Shown: positions 1 to 9,035, counted from the stretch's first letter. The stretch: 64,000 nt of DNA from Spirosoma aerolatum (GCF_002056795.1 NZ_CP020104.1:5961501-6025500), one strand, 5' to 3'. Program-made: numbers and translations. The notes: generated by a model not told the origin, from the letters alone.

Positions 1-383
1 GACAACGCGGACGTATTCAGCAGGCCATTCAGACTATTCAACAGCAATCTGCTTCCTCCTTTGTGGCTATCGAGGCCAGTCTAAAAAAACAGGGAAGCCA
101 GATCAACGTCAGCTATGGATTATCCGATACGGGCCCCTACCGAATCAATGTGGCATTAGTGCAGAAAGAAGCGCATACAGCGGTAAAAAACGGCGAAAAT
201 GGTGGCCGAACGTTAGTGAATACCAATGTGGTCCGGCAGTTTAAAACGCAGGACAATCCGACCAAATCGGGCACAGCAACTCTGCTCATTCCCAGCGATT
301 TGACAACCGATCAGACGGCCGTACTGGTGTACGTCCAACGAACTGACAATCAGCAAATCGTGGGCGCTAAACTGTTACAATGA
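1..383 (+). CDS. DUF1223-type secreted thioredoxin-fold protein, C-terminal part
   Basis: The reading frame is already open at the left edge (codons from position 3) and ends at a TGA at 381-383, so only the last roughly 126 residues are present. The visible part has the pattern of the C-terminal half of DUF1223 proteins: a beta-strand region with the phrase NVALVQKEAHTAVKNGEN, then GGRTLVNTNVVRQF, then a terminal strand with VQRTDNQQIVGAKLLQ. DUF1223 proteins are secreted, thioredoxin-fold proteins of unknown function, common in Bacteroidota. The N-terminal thioredoxin-like half lies outside the window, so any catalytic cysteines cannot be checked. Confidence 0.75.
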   Translation, partial: QRGRIQQAIQTIQQQSASSFVAIEASLKKQGSQINVSYGLSDTGPYRINVALVQKEAHTAVKNGENGGRTLVNTNVVRQFKTQDNPTKSGTATLLIPSDLTTDQTAVLVYVQRTDNQQIVGAKLLQ

Positions 384-414
384 AGTCAGATTGGTTTTAC
401 CAACAACAGCCTGT

Positions 415-774
415 TTATTTTTCCTGAATAATCCGTTTAACCCCCTCACACATCAATTTGATCCGATGATAGGAAGCATCTGTATTAGTGTCTTTATCAA
501 GCAGTATTCGTAGCCTGCCTTCATCCTCTTCCAGCTTGAATTCGGTATTATCGTCAAGCCTGGTGGTTATGTCAATGTGGTCACCTTTAACGGAGGTAGC
601 AGGCGCCATCTTGACATTAATAAAATCCTGAACACGTTGGGTTTTTGCCTTATCGTATTTGGCCACAAATTCATATTCATCATCCGAGTCAGATACCGAA
701 ATAGACAGATCGCCATTCCCGGAGCAGGCCGATACGATGCCTACAATAAAGAGTCCATACAGTATATTGTTCAT
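415..774 (-). CDS. Small lipoprotein of unknown function
   Basis: A 119-residue protein if started at the Met at 774; in-frame Mets also exist at 783 and 819, but this start gives a clean lipoprotein signal (MNNILYGLFIVGIVSAC, lipobox VSAC). The mature part is acidic (SDSDDEYEFVAKYDK) and has no domain I recognise. It lies convergent to the DUF1223 gene and on the same strand as the downstream rhamnosidase gene. Export to a membrane as a lipoprotein is the only role that can be supported. Start choice is moderately uncertain. Confidence 0.6.
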   Translation of the reverse strand: MNNILYGLFIVGIVSACSGNGDLSISVSDSDDEYEFVAKYDKAKTQRVQDFINVKMAPATSVKGDHIDITTRLDDNTEFKLEEDEGRLRILLDKDTNTDASYHRIKLMCEGVKRIIQEK

Positions 775-887
775 AGTGATCATTGTTTTACAAGGAACTA
801 TGCAATATACAGTAGTCAATATAACCCCTCCTTCTCAACTACACCAACGGTTCTTCCGCAGGATAAGTGATTTGACAATCAGCCAGA

Positions 888-3272
888 TCACAAACTCACT
901 GTCTGTTTTCCAGCTTTCAGTGGCACCGTTTTCCCCTTCCACCGCAACGTACCCGTTAAGTTGGTCGGTAAGGTTACACTGCCTGTTAGTCCACCTGTAG
1001 GCGTTTTCTGAAATTGAACAGCAATCTCACCCAAGGGGTGTGGCATCTTACCGTCCACTGTGGTCAGATCGCCCAGGAATGGCTCGATTCGCACAACCCG
1101 GAAACCAGGTTCGCCCGGTCGGATGCCGCAGGTCATGGACAAAAACTCATACAGGGGTGAAGCACTCCAGGCGTGGCAATCGGAGCGAGTTGGTTCAGGA
1201 TTTTCGGCGAAGGTGGTTAGGCCCATCGCCAGCATATCGCGCCAGGGTTTTAGCTGCGCAACGAACTGATCGCCCATGCCCGTTTTTTTCAGTGCCTCGA
1301 ACAAGTAAAATTTGAAGTAAAACGTAGCCTGTGTCAGCGAGGTATCCGTCATGGTTTTCTGCAACAAAACTTTTTGCTGCTCAGCCGAAACGGCGTTGGT
1401 TAGAACCGCCAGTATGTTGGCATGCTGGCTAAATGAGCTTTTCTCCGGGGTATCGGCAAACAGATTACGACTCGCATCCCAGCATTGTTCATAAACGGAT
1501 TTGTTGAGCCGCCGGGCCAGTTCGCGGTAGTGTTCGGCCCGTTCGTTCTGGCCGTAATGCGCCAGCAAATCGCCTGCCCGCGTGTAGGTATATGCCTGTT
1601 GCAGCGACAGAATACTCGATCCGCCTTTCCTGGCTCCATTCGGAACCCCACCTGCAATTTCATCCTTCGCATTCTTCCACTTCGACCAGTCAACGAAATT
1701 CCACCACTCCATTGGTCCATTCAGGCCAGTTTTGGCAATTCGTTGCTCATGCCAGTCGAGCACGCTTAAAACGCCTGGAAGCAACGATTTTACGAAGGCA
1801 TCGTCTTGCCGGTGCATCCAGTAATCATGAATCATGCACACCCAGAACAGCGAAAATGTCGGGATTACCTGCAAATCGGCCGATGGGTAGCGGCTTTGCG
1901 TTAATCCATCGCTGAATCGGCTATGGTCATAATCCATGATTGCTTTGCGCATCAGTCGATCATCGCCCGATACATACAGCGAAATAAGGGACTGAATGCG
2001 CGTATCGCCTGTATACTGTAACTGCTCGTAATACGGGCAATCGTAATAGGTTTCACCCGCACAAAGTCGGGCCGTTCGCCAACCCACATTCCAGAGTGGC
2101 TTCAACGTAGTGTCGCTGGCTGTAAACTGCGCTTTTTCGTCAAACGGATAACCCGTAAACTGCCCGATCAGATTGTCCAGCACAAGCGGTTCCTCTTTCG
2201 TTTCAACCGTCAGTTGCAGGTAGCGATAGGTGCGAAACCACAACGGCCGGAAGGTTCGTTTATCGGTTCCATCGGCCACAAACTGATCGTCGAAACCACG
2301 AATAGTCCGGCCTTCAACCTCATTCCGATTGCCTTTTTGTCCTTTGGCATCGATCAAGGCTTCGGCATACGAAAGGGTAACCACGCCACCTTTCCCCTTG
2401 CTGACAGTCAATTCAGGATAGGCATTCGTCAAATGGCCCTGATCGAGCAGAAACACCGCTTTTGTATTCTTCGAAACCGTCACTGGCGAATTACCCTGTA
2501 AAAAGGCATTGTCCATTTTGCCATTTTCGGCCCGTCGAACACTAGCCAGCCGGATAGGCTTCTCCTCCATCATCGGAATCGTGCGAGGTACTAATCCCCA
2601 GTTCCCATCTGTACCCAGGCCACGCGGTTTTGCCGGAAACCCAAACGCTTTCGCGGCCGCCCAGCTTTTATCGTCGAACGTTGACGATTCCCAACCCCAT
2701 GGATACTGTGCCGCATCGACCCGGTCGCCATCGCCCATGACAATGTAGGTACGGAGCTTCGGAATATCGTTTTTGATGGGGGAATAGGCAAGGTTATGAA
2801 ATACCTTCCAGCTAGCATCGGTATTAGCCGCTTTTTCGGCATCGGTATCACCCTGAACGATAAAACCAAGCTGGTAGCTCATTTGCGCAAAGGGAGCCCC
2901 TTCGCCCATGTACCAGACCTGTGCCGCCAGCACGTTTCGGCCCATCTGCAAATACGGAGCTAAATCCAGCGTTTCGTAGTTCCAGTTCAGCAAATCGCTA
3001 CGCGCGGGCCCAAGTGCTACGGCTTTCCCGTTAACGAAAAATCGATAGCGGTTATCGGCCGACACATGCACCACAAACCGGGCTGGTTTTTGGGCCAGAT
3101 CGATTGCTTTGCGGAAATGATAAATGCCATATTGGCGAGCCGACGCCGTAGGGTGAACAATCCACCGGGCCGACCAGTATTGTGAAGTCCAGGGTGAGGG
3201 CGTCGCAGGCGTTTGGGCAATAGCGACAGCCGAAACCAGAAAGAGCAGAGCGAGTAAGAATCGGTAAGGCAT
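888..3272 (-). CDS. Alpha-L-rhamnosidase-like glycoside hydrolase (GH78 type)
   Basis: About 794 residues. A signal peptide (MPYRFLLALLFLVSAVAIAQ) supports the start at 3272 rather than the longer in-frame ATG at 3344. After an N-terminal beta-sandwich region (WSARWIVHP near the start, VSADNRYRFFVNG), the (alpha/alpha)6 catalytic domain contains DCPYYEQLQYTGDTR at about residues 405-420, the counterpart of the DCPxRxExxGWTGD signature of GH78, and HAWSASP near residue 700, the usual end of the barrel. A C-terminal beta domain follows. GH78 enzymes remove terminal L-rhamnose from pectin side chains or glycosides by inversion. It is exported, probably periplasmic or surface acting, and diverges from a xylulokinase gene. 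The QRDERLGW part of the signature is altered to YYEQLQY, so a related sub-family is possible. Confidence 0.85.
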   Translation of the reverse strand: MPYRFLLALLFLVSAVAIAQTPATPSPWTSQYWSARWIVHPTASARQYGIYHFRKAIDLAQKPARFVVHVSADNRYRFFVNGKAVALGPARSDLLNWNYETLDLAPYLQMGRNVLAAQVWYMGEGAPFAQMSYQLGFIVQGDTDAEKAANTDASWKVFHNLAYSPIKNDIPKLRTYIVMGDGDRVDAAQYPWGWESSTFDDKSWAAAKAFGFPAKPRGLGTDGNWGLVPRTIPMMEEKPIRLASVRRAENGKMDNAFLQGNSPVTVSKNTKAVFLLDQGHLTNAYPELTVSKGKGGVVTLSYAEALIDAKGQKGNRNEVEGRTIRGFDDQFVADGTDKRTFRPLWFRTYRYLQLTVETKEEPLVLDNLIGQFTGYPFDEKAQFTASDTTLKPLWNVGWRTARLCAGETYYDCPYYEQLQYTGDTRIQSLISLYVSGDDRLMRKAIMDYDHSRFSDGLTQSRYPSADLQVIPTFSLFWVCMIHDYWMHRQDDAFVKSLLPGVLSVLDWHEQRIAKTGLNGPMEWWNFVDWSKWKNAKDEIAGGVPNGARKGGSSILSLQQAYTYTRAGDLLAHYGQNERAEHYRELARRLNKSVYEQCWDASRNLFADTPEKSSFSQHANILAVLTNAVSAEQQKVLLQKTMTDTSLTQATFYFKFYLFEALKKTGMGDQFVAQLKPWRDMLAMGLTTFAENPEPTRSDCHAWSASPLYEFLSMTCGIRPGEPGFRVVRIEPFLGDLTTVDGKMPHPLGEIAVQFQKTPTGGLTGSVTLPTNLTGTLRWKGKTVPLKAGKQTVSL

Positions 3273-3325
3273 AGAAAAAGGCTTAGCAGTCGCAAAATAA
3301 CGACATCCTAAGCCTTTTTCTATGC
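3269..3325. repeat. 18-bp perfect inverted repeat over the GH78 start codon
   Basis: Left arm 3269-3286 (GCATAGAAAAAGGCTTAG) is the exact reverse complement of 3308-3325; the 21-nt loop contains a second small pair, GTCG/CGAC. The ATG of the rhamnosidase (complement of 3270-3272) sits inside one arm, so in an mRNA starting upstream the start codon would be base paired. A TTATTTTG sequence in the loop resembles a -7 box (consensus TAnnTTTG); if that is the promoter the hairpin could not form in RNA. Confidence 0.7.
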
Positions 3326-3499
3326 TTTGCTGTCCTGTGCTCATTCATCGTCAGCACTTTTTTGCTCTTCGATACCTGATTGACTGCCCACCTAAATAGC
3401 ACGAGAAACTAAGCAAATTACTCATGACTGTCATCTGATTTCCTAAACTATGCCCTTCCCTTTGTACTTTCGTGCAGGAACTCCTAAAGCAATAACCGA

Positions 3500-4981
3500 A
3501 TGTATTTTCTTGGATTCGACCTCGGCAGTTCGTCTGTCAAAGCGTGTTTGATTGAAGCGGAAAGCGGTAAAGCCGTAGCGTCAGCATTTTTTCCTCAGCC
3601 CGAAATGGTGATTGAGGCCCCACAGCCGGGCTTTGCCGAACAGCAACCGGAAATCTGGTGGCAAAACGCCTGCCTGGCGAGTAAAGCCGTTATGCAGCAG
3701 GCAGCTATCCAACCCAGCGACGTAAAAGCCATCGGTATTTCGTATCAAATGCACGGGCTGGTCGTTGTCGACAAAGCCTTTAACGTCTTACGGCCTTCCA
3801 TTATCTGGTGCGATAGCCGGGCCGTTCCCTATGGTAATGCTGCTTTTGATGCCCTGGGGCACGACCGCACCCTGCATCATCTGCTCAACTCACCGGGCAA
3901 TTTTACAGCCGCTAAACTGGCCTGGGTAAAAGCCAACGAACCCAATGTGTACGCGCAGGTGGCTCATTTCATGCTCCCCGGCGACTACCTCGCAGCCCGT
4001 ATGACCGGCGACATCGTGACCACCGCATCGGGTCTTTCGGAAGGGGCTTTCTGGGACTTTCAGGCCAATGAACCTGCCCAGTTTCTGCTCGATTATTTCG
4101 GTTTCAGTTCGTCGCTGATTCCAACGATTAAACCAACGTTTGCTCCGCAGGGTGAACTATTGGCTTCGGCAGCCGCCGAGCTTGGTCTTGCTGCGGGTAC
4201 GCCGGTTACCTACCGCGCTGGCGACCAACCCAACAATGCTTTGTCGTTAAACGTGCTGGAACCCGGACAGATTGCCGCTACGGCAGGCACATCGGGCGTT
4301 GTATATGGTGTTAGCGATCAGGCGAAATACGATCCCCAATCACGGGTCAATACATTTCTGCACGTTAGCCATACAGCCGAAGCCCCACGGTATGGGGTAT
4401 TGCTGTGCGTAAACGGCACGGGTATTCTGAATAGCTGGCTTCGAAACCAGGTACTGGGCCGCTCAATCAGTTATGCCGACATGAACGTACTGGCTCATGA
4501 AGCGCCGATCGGTGCCGATGGGCTAGTCTGCCTGCCCTTTGGTAATGGTGCCGAACGGATGCTGGAAAATGCTGATCTGGGTGCATCCTTCCATGGACTG
4601 CAACTGACCCGTCATGGCTTACCGCATCTGATTCGGGCTGCGCAGGAAGGTATCGTTTTCGCCCTGTACTACGGTATTCAGATCATGGAAAGCGTAGGCG
4701 TCGGACTGCAAACTATCCGGGCAGGCGAAGCCAATATGTTCCTGAGTCCACTCTTCCGCGATACCCTCGCCAACCTTACCGGAGCCACCATTGAGCTATA
4801 CAATACCGATGGGGCGCAGGGTGCTGCACGCGGAGCCGGAATGGGACTTGGCTATTACAAAAATGCCCAGGAAGCATTCTCTGGCCTACACGTTACGAAA
4901 ACCATTGAGCCCGATATGCGAGCACAGGAAGCTTATCGGGATGCTTATGCAAAGTGGCAACAAAATTTAAGCGTTCGCTAA
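3500..4981 (+). CDS. xylB: Xylulokinase (FGGY family)
   Basis: A 493-residue FGGY carbohydrate kinase of normal length. The N-terminal phosphate-binding motif GFDLGSSSVKACLIE is complete, followed by QPGFAEQQPEIWW and the substrate region SYQMHGLVVVD (the MHG tripeptide typical of xylulokinases). The C-terminal half has the catalytic-Asp motif GDQPNNAL near residue 241 and AATAGTSGVVYGV. It phosphorylates D-xylulose to xylulose 5-phosphate in the cytosol for entry into the pentose phosphate pathway. No xylose isomerase is adjacent; the neighbour is a divergent rhamnosidase. A TACTTTCG at 3465-3472, close to the TAnnTTTG -7 consensus, lies 28 bp upstream of the ATG. Confidence 0.9.
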   Translation: MYFLGFDLGSSSVKACLIEAESGKAVASAFFPQPEMVIEAPQPGFAEQQPEIWWQNACLASKAVMQQAAIQPSDVKAIGISYQMHGLVVVDKAFNVLRPSIIWCDSRAVPYGNAAFDALGHDRTLHHLLNSPGNFTAAKLAWVKANEPNVYAQVAHFMLPGDYLAARMTGDIVTTASGLSEGAFWDFQANEPAQFLLDYFGFSSSLIPTIKPTFAPQGELLASAAAELGLAAGTPVTYRAGDQPNNALSLNVLEPGQIAATAGTSGVVYGVSDQAKYDPQSRVNTFLHVSHTAEAPRYGVLLCVNGTGILNSWLRNQVLGRSISYADMNVLAHEAPIGADGLVCLPFGNGAERMLENADLGASFHGLQLTRHGLPHLIRAAQEGIVFALYYGIQIMESVGVGLQTIRAGEANMFLSPLFRDTLANLTGATIELYNTDGAQGAARGAGMGLGYYKNAQEAFSGLHVTKTIEPDMRAQEAYRDAYAKWQQNLSVR

Positions 4982-5067
4982 CGCAATCCAATAGCCAATT
5001 TTATATATTGGACCTGTCTAAACGTTCTTTTCTACGCTTTAAACAGGTCCATTTACTTATAAACGCT

Positions 5068-5823
5068 ATGAAAAAACTGGTCTTACTTCTATCTGTTTGG
5101 GTAGCAATGGTGGGTTGTATGCCAACTATTCAGGTCGTTACGTTGCGGGGCTCAAACGTAAGCCCATCGCAGGAAGGGCTGGCAATGGATAATGATACGC
5201 TCACGCTTCGTTACAATTTTGCCAGTGAGCGGGGCCTGATGCAGCTTAGTATAGTTAATAAACTCAACAAACCGCTATATGTCGACTGGAAACGGTCGTC
5301 GTTCATTATTGGGCAGGACAAAGTCGATTATTGGTCAGATGTGTCCGATGTCCATTTAAGCGGTTCGGCGTCGCGCTATAGTCGGTATGCCTCTTCCGTC
5401 TATCTGGGTGGAACGATCAAGAAACAGGAACCTATTGCGTTTATTCCGCCCCAAACCAAGCTCGAAAAGAAGCAGTTTGTCGTCGTTCCGCAAGGCAGTG
5501 TTCGCCTGACGGGGCCATCTACGATCGAGCAGGAAAAAGCGAAATGGACTGACCGGAAAAAACCAGTCGATATTGTCAATTACGCGTATTCGGCCGATCA
5601 ATCGCCGTTGACGTTCCGGAATTACCTGACACTTTCGACCGATAAAGATTTCAAGACCGAATTTACGATCGATACCAAATTCTGGGCTTCGGACGTGAAA
5701 GTGCTCCCTCGGGATCAGATTCTCACTCAACAAACGAGCACCACCTATGATGGAAGAGGTTATTATATACCCGCCGTCTTCAAACAGCCCGATGCCTTCT
5801 ACGTTCAATTACCTACCCAGTAA
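5068..5823 (+). CDS. Lipoprotein of unknown function
   Basis: A 251-residue protein. The frame is open back to 4954 but the Met at 5068 begins a clear lipoprotein signal peptide, MKKLVLLLSVWVAMVGC, so that start is chosen; 4954 would overlap xylB. The mature part shows beta-rich sequence (LSIVNKLNKPLYVDWKRSSF, then FIPPQTKLEKKQFVVVPQG) resembling the beta-sandwich of other Bacteroidota lipoproteins that carry an IVNKTDKPLYVDW-like phrase, but I cannot name a family with certainty. It lies 86 bp after xylB and 32 bp before the next gene, on the same strand. Confidence 0.75.
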   Translation: MKKLVLLLSVWVAMVGCMPTIQVVTLRGSNVSPSQEGLAMDNDTLTLRYNFASERGLMQLSIVNKLNKPLYVDWKRSSFIIGQDKVDYWSDVSDVHLSGSASRYSRYASSVYLGGTIKKQEPIAFIPPQTKLEKKQFVVVPQGSVRLTGPSTIEQEKAKWTDRKKPVDIVNYAYSADQSPLTFRNYLTLSTDKDFKTEFTIDTKFWASDVKVLPRDQILTQQTSTTYDGRGYYIPAVFKQPDAFYVQLPTQ

Positions 5824-5855
5824 ATGCTAAATTCATTTCGAAACAACGTACGTCA

Positions 5856-6320
5856 ATGAACCCTATTTTCACCAAACTAAACTATAAAGCACAATCGGAA
5901 ATAGCCGTTATCAATGCGCCCGACGAGTTTCAGCCCATTCTGAATGATATGCGAGAACTCACGACAATCGTTACTGAACCGAATCTGATTCAGGCAGGTA
6001 CGTTTGCGATAGCCTTTGTCAAAACGCAGCAGGAAGTGGATTCCGTTAGTCAGCAACTAGCCAACAAAATCCAGGGTGATGGGTTGCTTTGGTTGGCTTA
6101 TCCAAAAGGCTCGTCAAAAAAATATACATGCGATTTCAACCGTGATACGGGATGGGCTATACTAGGTCTGTTAGGGTTTGAACCTGTTCGAATGGTAGCG
6201 ATTGATAATGATTGGAGCGCTTTGCGATTCCGGCGAGTAGAATACATCAAAAAAATGACCCGAAACGAGAAAGGAGCCCTTTCGGAGCAGGGAAAAGCAA
6301 AAGTGCGTGGCGAAGTCTAA
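5856..6320 (+). CDS. DUF3052-like protein
   Basis: A 154-residue cytosolic protein with no signal peptide. The central pattern, DGLLWLAYPKGSSKK followed by a helical stretch and then VRMVAIDNDWSALRFRRVEY, matches my memory of the DUF3052 family, in which the phrases are LWV(S/A)WPK and V(C/A)IDE(T/V)WSGL(R/K). The family is uncharacterised. A basic tail (KMTRNEKGALSEQGKAKVRGEV) follows. It is co-directional with the lipoprotein before it and the small membrane protein after it. Family assignment is by motif memory only. Confidence 0.6.
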   Translation: MNPIFTKLNYKAQSEIAVINAPDEFQPILNDMRELTTIVTEPNLIQAGTFAIAFVKTQQEVDSVSQQLANKIQGDGLLWLAYPKGSSKKYTCDFNRDTGWAILGLLGFEPVRMVAIDNDWSALRFRRVEYIKKMTRNEKGALSEQGKAKVRGEV

Positions 6321-6386
6321 AAGGGGCTTCCCTGTTTGTGAGGTCAGGAATTACTATTCTTAGTTTTCATTTTAGGTCTGCCCATT

Positions 6387-6524
6387 ATGGCGCTGGTCGA
6401 TGTGGTGCGCAGTGAATTTCGTGGATCGAACGACAAGTTAATATGGGTTATTATCATCGTTTTCCTTAACATTATAGGTGCTTTGCTCTATTTTTTCATC
6501 GGACGAAACCAGCGTATTTCATGA
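6387..6524 (+). CDS. PLDc_N-domain small membrane protein, start uncertain or damaged
   Basis: A short frame encoding MALVDVVRSEFRGSNDKLIW, then a membrane helix (VIIIVFLNIIGALLYFFIG) and RNQRIS, the pattern of the PLDc_N (phospholipase D nuclease N-terminal) small membrane proteins. Those proteins have two helices, and the first (ELLFLVFILGLPI) is encoded upstream in the same open frame from 6342, but that stretch has no ATG, GTG or TTG; only ATT (6369, 6384) and CTG (6378) are available before the ATG at 6387. The TGA at 6522-6524 overlaps the next gene's ATG as ATGA, suggesting translational coupling. Confidence 0.6.
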   Translation: MALVDVVRSEFRGSNDKLIWVIIIVFLNIIGALLYFFIGRNQRIS

Positions 6525-6988
6525 AACCATTTCTATGCCTTATTGGGCTCTGTTTAGCCATCCCCTCCTTTGCTCAGTCGCAGGATGAAGCAGCCGTTAA
6601 AACAACCATTAAACTGATGTTCGACGGGATGCGCAAAGGCGATTCCACGCAGATCAAAAATACATTTCTACCGGGTGCTTCTCTTCAATCTATCGCCAAA
6701 AATAAAGAGGGAGAGATTTCGGTACGGAACGAAGACATCGGCAAGTTTGCAGCCTCTGTTGTCAAGTATCCGGCCTTTGCGCTCGATGAGCGTCTATCGG
6801 GGATGGAAATAAAAATAGATGCCGAACTCGCTACCGCCTGGACACCCTATGTGTTTTATCTGAACGACAAAAAAAGCCACTGTGGCGTTAATGCCTTTAC
6901 GCTGGTAAAAGTGAATGGCAACTGGAAGATTCAAAGCATTATTGACACCCGTCGGCGCGACAACTGCCCGGATCTACCCAAATCATAA
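6521..6988 (+). CDS. Secreted NTF2-like (lumazine-binding-like) protein
   Basis: A 155-residue protein with a signal peptide ending in SFAQ. The mature part starts QDEAAVKTTIKLMFDGMRKGDSTQIKNTFLPG, the opening helix pair of the NTF2-like fold (often annotated as putative lumazine-binding or nuclear transport factor 2 family), and ends with the fold's beta sheet (CGVNAFTLVKVNGNWKIQSIIDTRR). These proteins are usually non-enzymatic small-molecule binders or of unknown role. Its ATG overlaps the stop of the PLDc_N gene by four bases. It is convergent with the enoyl-CoA hydratase gene, 9 bp away. Confidence 0.8.
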   Translation: MKPFLCLIGLCLAIPSFAQSQDEAAVKTTIKLMFDGMRKGDSTQIKNTFLPGASLQSIAKNKEGEISVRNEDIGKFAASVVKYPAFALDERLSGMEIKIDAELATAWTPYVFYLNDKKSHCGVNAFTLVKVNGNWKIQSIIDTRRRDNCPDLPKS

Positions 6989-6997
6989 CTCAAACGT

Positions 6998-7810
6998 TCA
7001 TCCCCACTTCGGCAGCCGTTTTTCCAGAAAAGCGGCCATGCCTTCTTTAGCGTCGGGCGTTTGCTGAAGTTGCTGAAACTGTTCGTATAAAAAAGCCTGC
7101 TGTTCGCTCGATGGCAGGCTTTTTAGCTGTTGAAAAGCCCGAAGTCCGAACTGCATAGCCGTCGGCGAATACCGTTTTAACTCAGCCACCAGATCAGCAA
7201 CAGCGTTGTCCAGTTCACCCACTGGCACCACATGCGTAACCAATCCTACTGCCTTAGCGTCATTTGCGGTGAGTGTCTGCGCCCGTAGGCACAGGTCAAG
7301 CGCCGTTCGGGCAGACATGATCTCGAGTAAAACAGCCAGCACCTGAAACGGAAATAGTCCTCGTTTTACTTCGGGCAAACTAAAGGTTGCCACTTCCGAT
7401 GCCACCACGTAGGTACTACCGCCTACCAATAAAAAACCACCCGCATATACTGGCCCCTGAACTCGCGCAATGCAGGGCTTATGAAGTTCTGTCATCAATT
7501 CACCTAACCGAACTGGACCCGTTGGAGCCGGTACGGTTGTGTTTTCACCATCGCCCTGCGAAAGGCTCTTCAGATCCATACCGGCACAAAACGTATCGCC
7601 TTCAGCCGCCAGCACAACGAGCCAAACGTCTGATTTGTAATGCGCATAGGCTAGGGCAAATGCCAGTTCGGTAAGCATTGACGGATGTAGCGCATTCTTT
7701 TTCTGAGGTCTGTTTAGCGTTATGGCAAACACATGATCGTTGAGCGATGTGAGCAGGTAACGAAATCCCCCAGCGGGTAAAGAATCGGCTTGTTCAGCAG
7801 TGTACAACAT
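6998..7810 (-). CDS. Enoyl-CoA hydratase/isomerase family protein
   Basis: A 270-residue crotonase-fold protein of typical length. It shows the substrate-binding motif TLNRPQKKNALHPSM near residue 35, the first oxyanion-hole segment GDTFCAGMDLKSL near residues 70-80, the second around YAGGFLLVGGSTYVVAS, and ATFSLPEVKRGLFP, in which the Glu aligns with a catalytic glutamate of hydratases. The exact reaction (hydration, isomerisation, or branched-chain degradation) cannot be read from the sequence. It is transcribed divergently from the T9SS-sorted protein with about 110 bp between them. Confidence 0.85.
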   Translation of the reverse strand: MLYTAEQADSLPAGGFRYLLTSLNDHVFAITLNRPQKKNALHPSMLTELAFALAYAHYKSDVWLVVLAAEGDTFCAGMDLKSLSQGDGENTTVPAPTGPVRLGELMTELHKPCIARVQGPVYAGGFLLVGGSTYVVASEVATFSLPEVKRGLFPFQVLAVLLEIMSARTALDLCLRAQTLTANDAKAVGLVTHVVPVGELDNAVADLVAELKRYSPTAMQFGLRAFQQLKSLPSSEQQAFLYEQFQQLQQTPDAKEGMAAFLEKRLPKWG

Positions 7811-7919
7811 GGCAGAAAGGTACGGAAATACCGTTTACAAAATCTTTTCCGACCTCATATATGGTTATATCGCCATTTTGAGTTATCTGGATGATAAAGC
7901 TTTCTTCCTATACTTCCCC

Positions 7920-9035
7920 ATGAGAACCATTACATTTCTGTGCCTGATGCTGTTAGGCATTCCAGCCGTTCGGGCTACCCACATGATTGGTGGCTATATT
8001 CAGGCAAAATCTGTTTCAGCATCATCGCTGACCTACGAAGTAACGCTCATTTTATACATGAACGAGGTACAGGGCAAACAGGCAGCCGATCAGGCCGATA
8101 GTTATATCATCTGTTTCGGGGATGGCACCAGCCAGAACGTAACCCGGCAAAACCGATTGTTCATAGCAAACAATACGATGAGTATCAACACCTACCGCAT
8201 TAATCACACGTACCCGGCTCCCAACACCTATACCTTAACCTCGATCATTTCGAATCGGTCAATGGTTCAGAACATCACAAAGGCCGACTACCAGCTTTTT
8301 ACCCTGAGCACCGTCATCAACACCAATGTAGTCAATCAGACGCCAACCCCTGGTTATCCGTCGGCGGGTTTTCAGGCTGGGGTCGATAAAAAGCTTATTC
8401 TATCGTTAAAAGCAACCGATGCCGATGGCGACAGCCTGGTTTACGGATTAGCCAAAGCGCTGACCAGTACCGACGAAAAGTCCTGCGATAGACGTCAGGC
8501 GCCCACCTATCAGTTTCCGAATGATGTAACCCGCCAGGGAATTTTCAAGCTTAACAGCCAGACGGGTGAACTGATCTGGGATGCTCCTACCCAGGCAGGA
8601 CTTTACAGCCTGGTTATTACGATCGACGAATACAGGAATGGGTCATTTATCAGCCAGACAACTGAAGAACTTACTGTAACCATTTACGATTCACCCGGAA
8701 CACCTACCCCAATTCCACCCTACGAACCCGCTATTCTGGGAACTGGCAGTATCGTTACCAATACGGTCGTGTATTCCGACCCAGATGTCGTATTTATCAC
8801 CTTTCCCAACCCAGTCGAAGGTAGGATGCAGGTTGTGATTCAAACGAGCAATCCTACCACGGCTACCCTGCAACTGACGGATGTAAATGGCCGAAAATTA
8901 CACGAATTGAACTTTGCCAAAGCAGCCCGGCAACACGAACAGGTCATTGGTATGGATAGTCTGACGCCCGGAATCTATATGCTTCGCGCCGACATCAATG
9001 GCCGGTCCTTGCTAAGGAAGATTGTAAAGCGGTGA
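7920..9035 (+). CDS. Secreted protein with type IX secretion sorting domain
   Basis: A 371-residue protein; the start at 7920 is chosen because MRTITFLCLMLLGIPAVRA is a signal peptide. It begins with ATHMIGGYI, the usual opening of Bacteroidota gliding-motility-associated or PKD-like surface proteins, and contains a cadherin/PKD-like beta region (LKATDADGDSLVYGLA, FKLNSQTGELIWDAPTQAG). The last roughly 80 residues form a type A T9SS C-terminal domain (FPNPVEG, LQLTDVNGRKL, GIYMLRADINGRSLLRKIVKR). It should cross the outer membrane by T9SS and be surface attached or released. The specific role is unknown. Confidence 0.85.
   Translation: MRTITFLCLMLLGIPAVRATHMIGGYIQAKSVSASSLTYEVTLILYMNEVQGKQAADQADSYIICFGDGTSQNVTRQNRLFIANNTMSINTYRINHTYPAPNTYTLTSIISNRSMVQNITKADYQLFTLSTVINTNVVNQTPTPGYPSAGFQAGVDKKLILSLKATDADGDSLVYGLAKALTSTDEKSCDRRQAPTYQFPNDVTRQGIFKLNSQTGELIWDAPTQAGLYSLVITIDEYRNGSFISQTTEELTVTIYDSPGTPTPIPPYEPAILGTGSIVTNTVVYSDPDVVFITFPNPVEGRMQVVIQTSNPTTATLQLTDVNGRKLHELNFAKAARQHEQVIGMDSLTPGIYMLRADINGRSLLRKIVKR

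Noticed and set aside
4954..5067. Upstream extension of the lipoprotein gene to 4954
   Set aside because: It would overlap xylB and place a polar stretch before an otherwise clean lipoprotein signal peptide.
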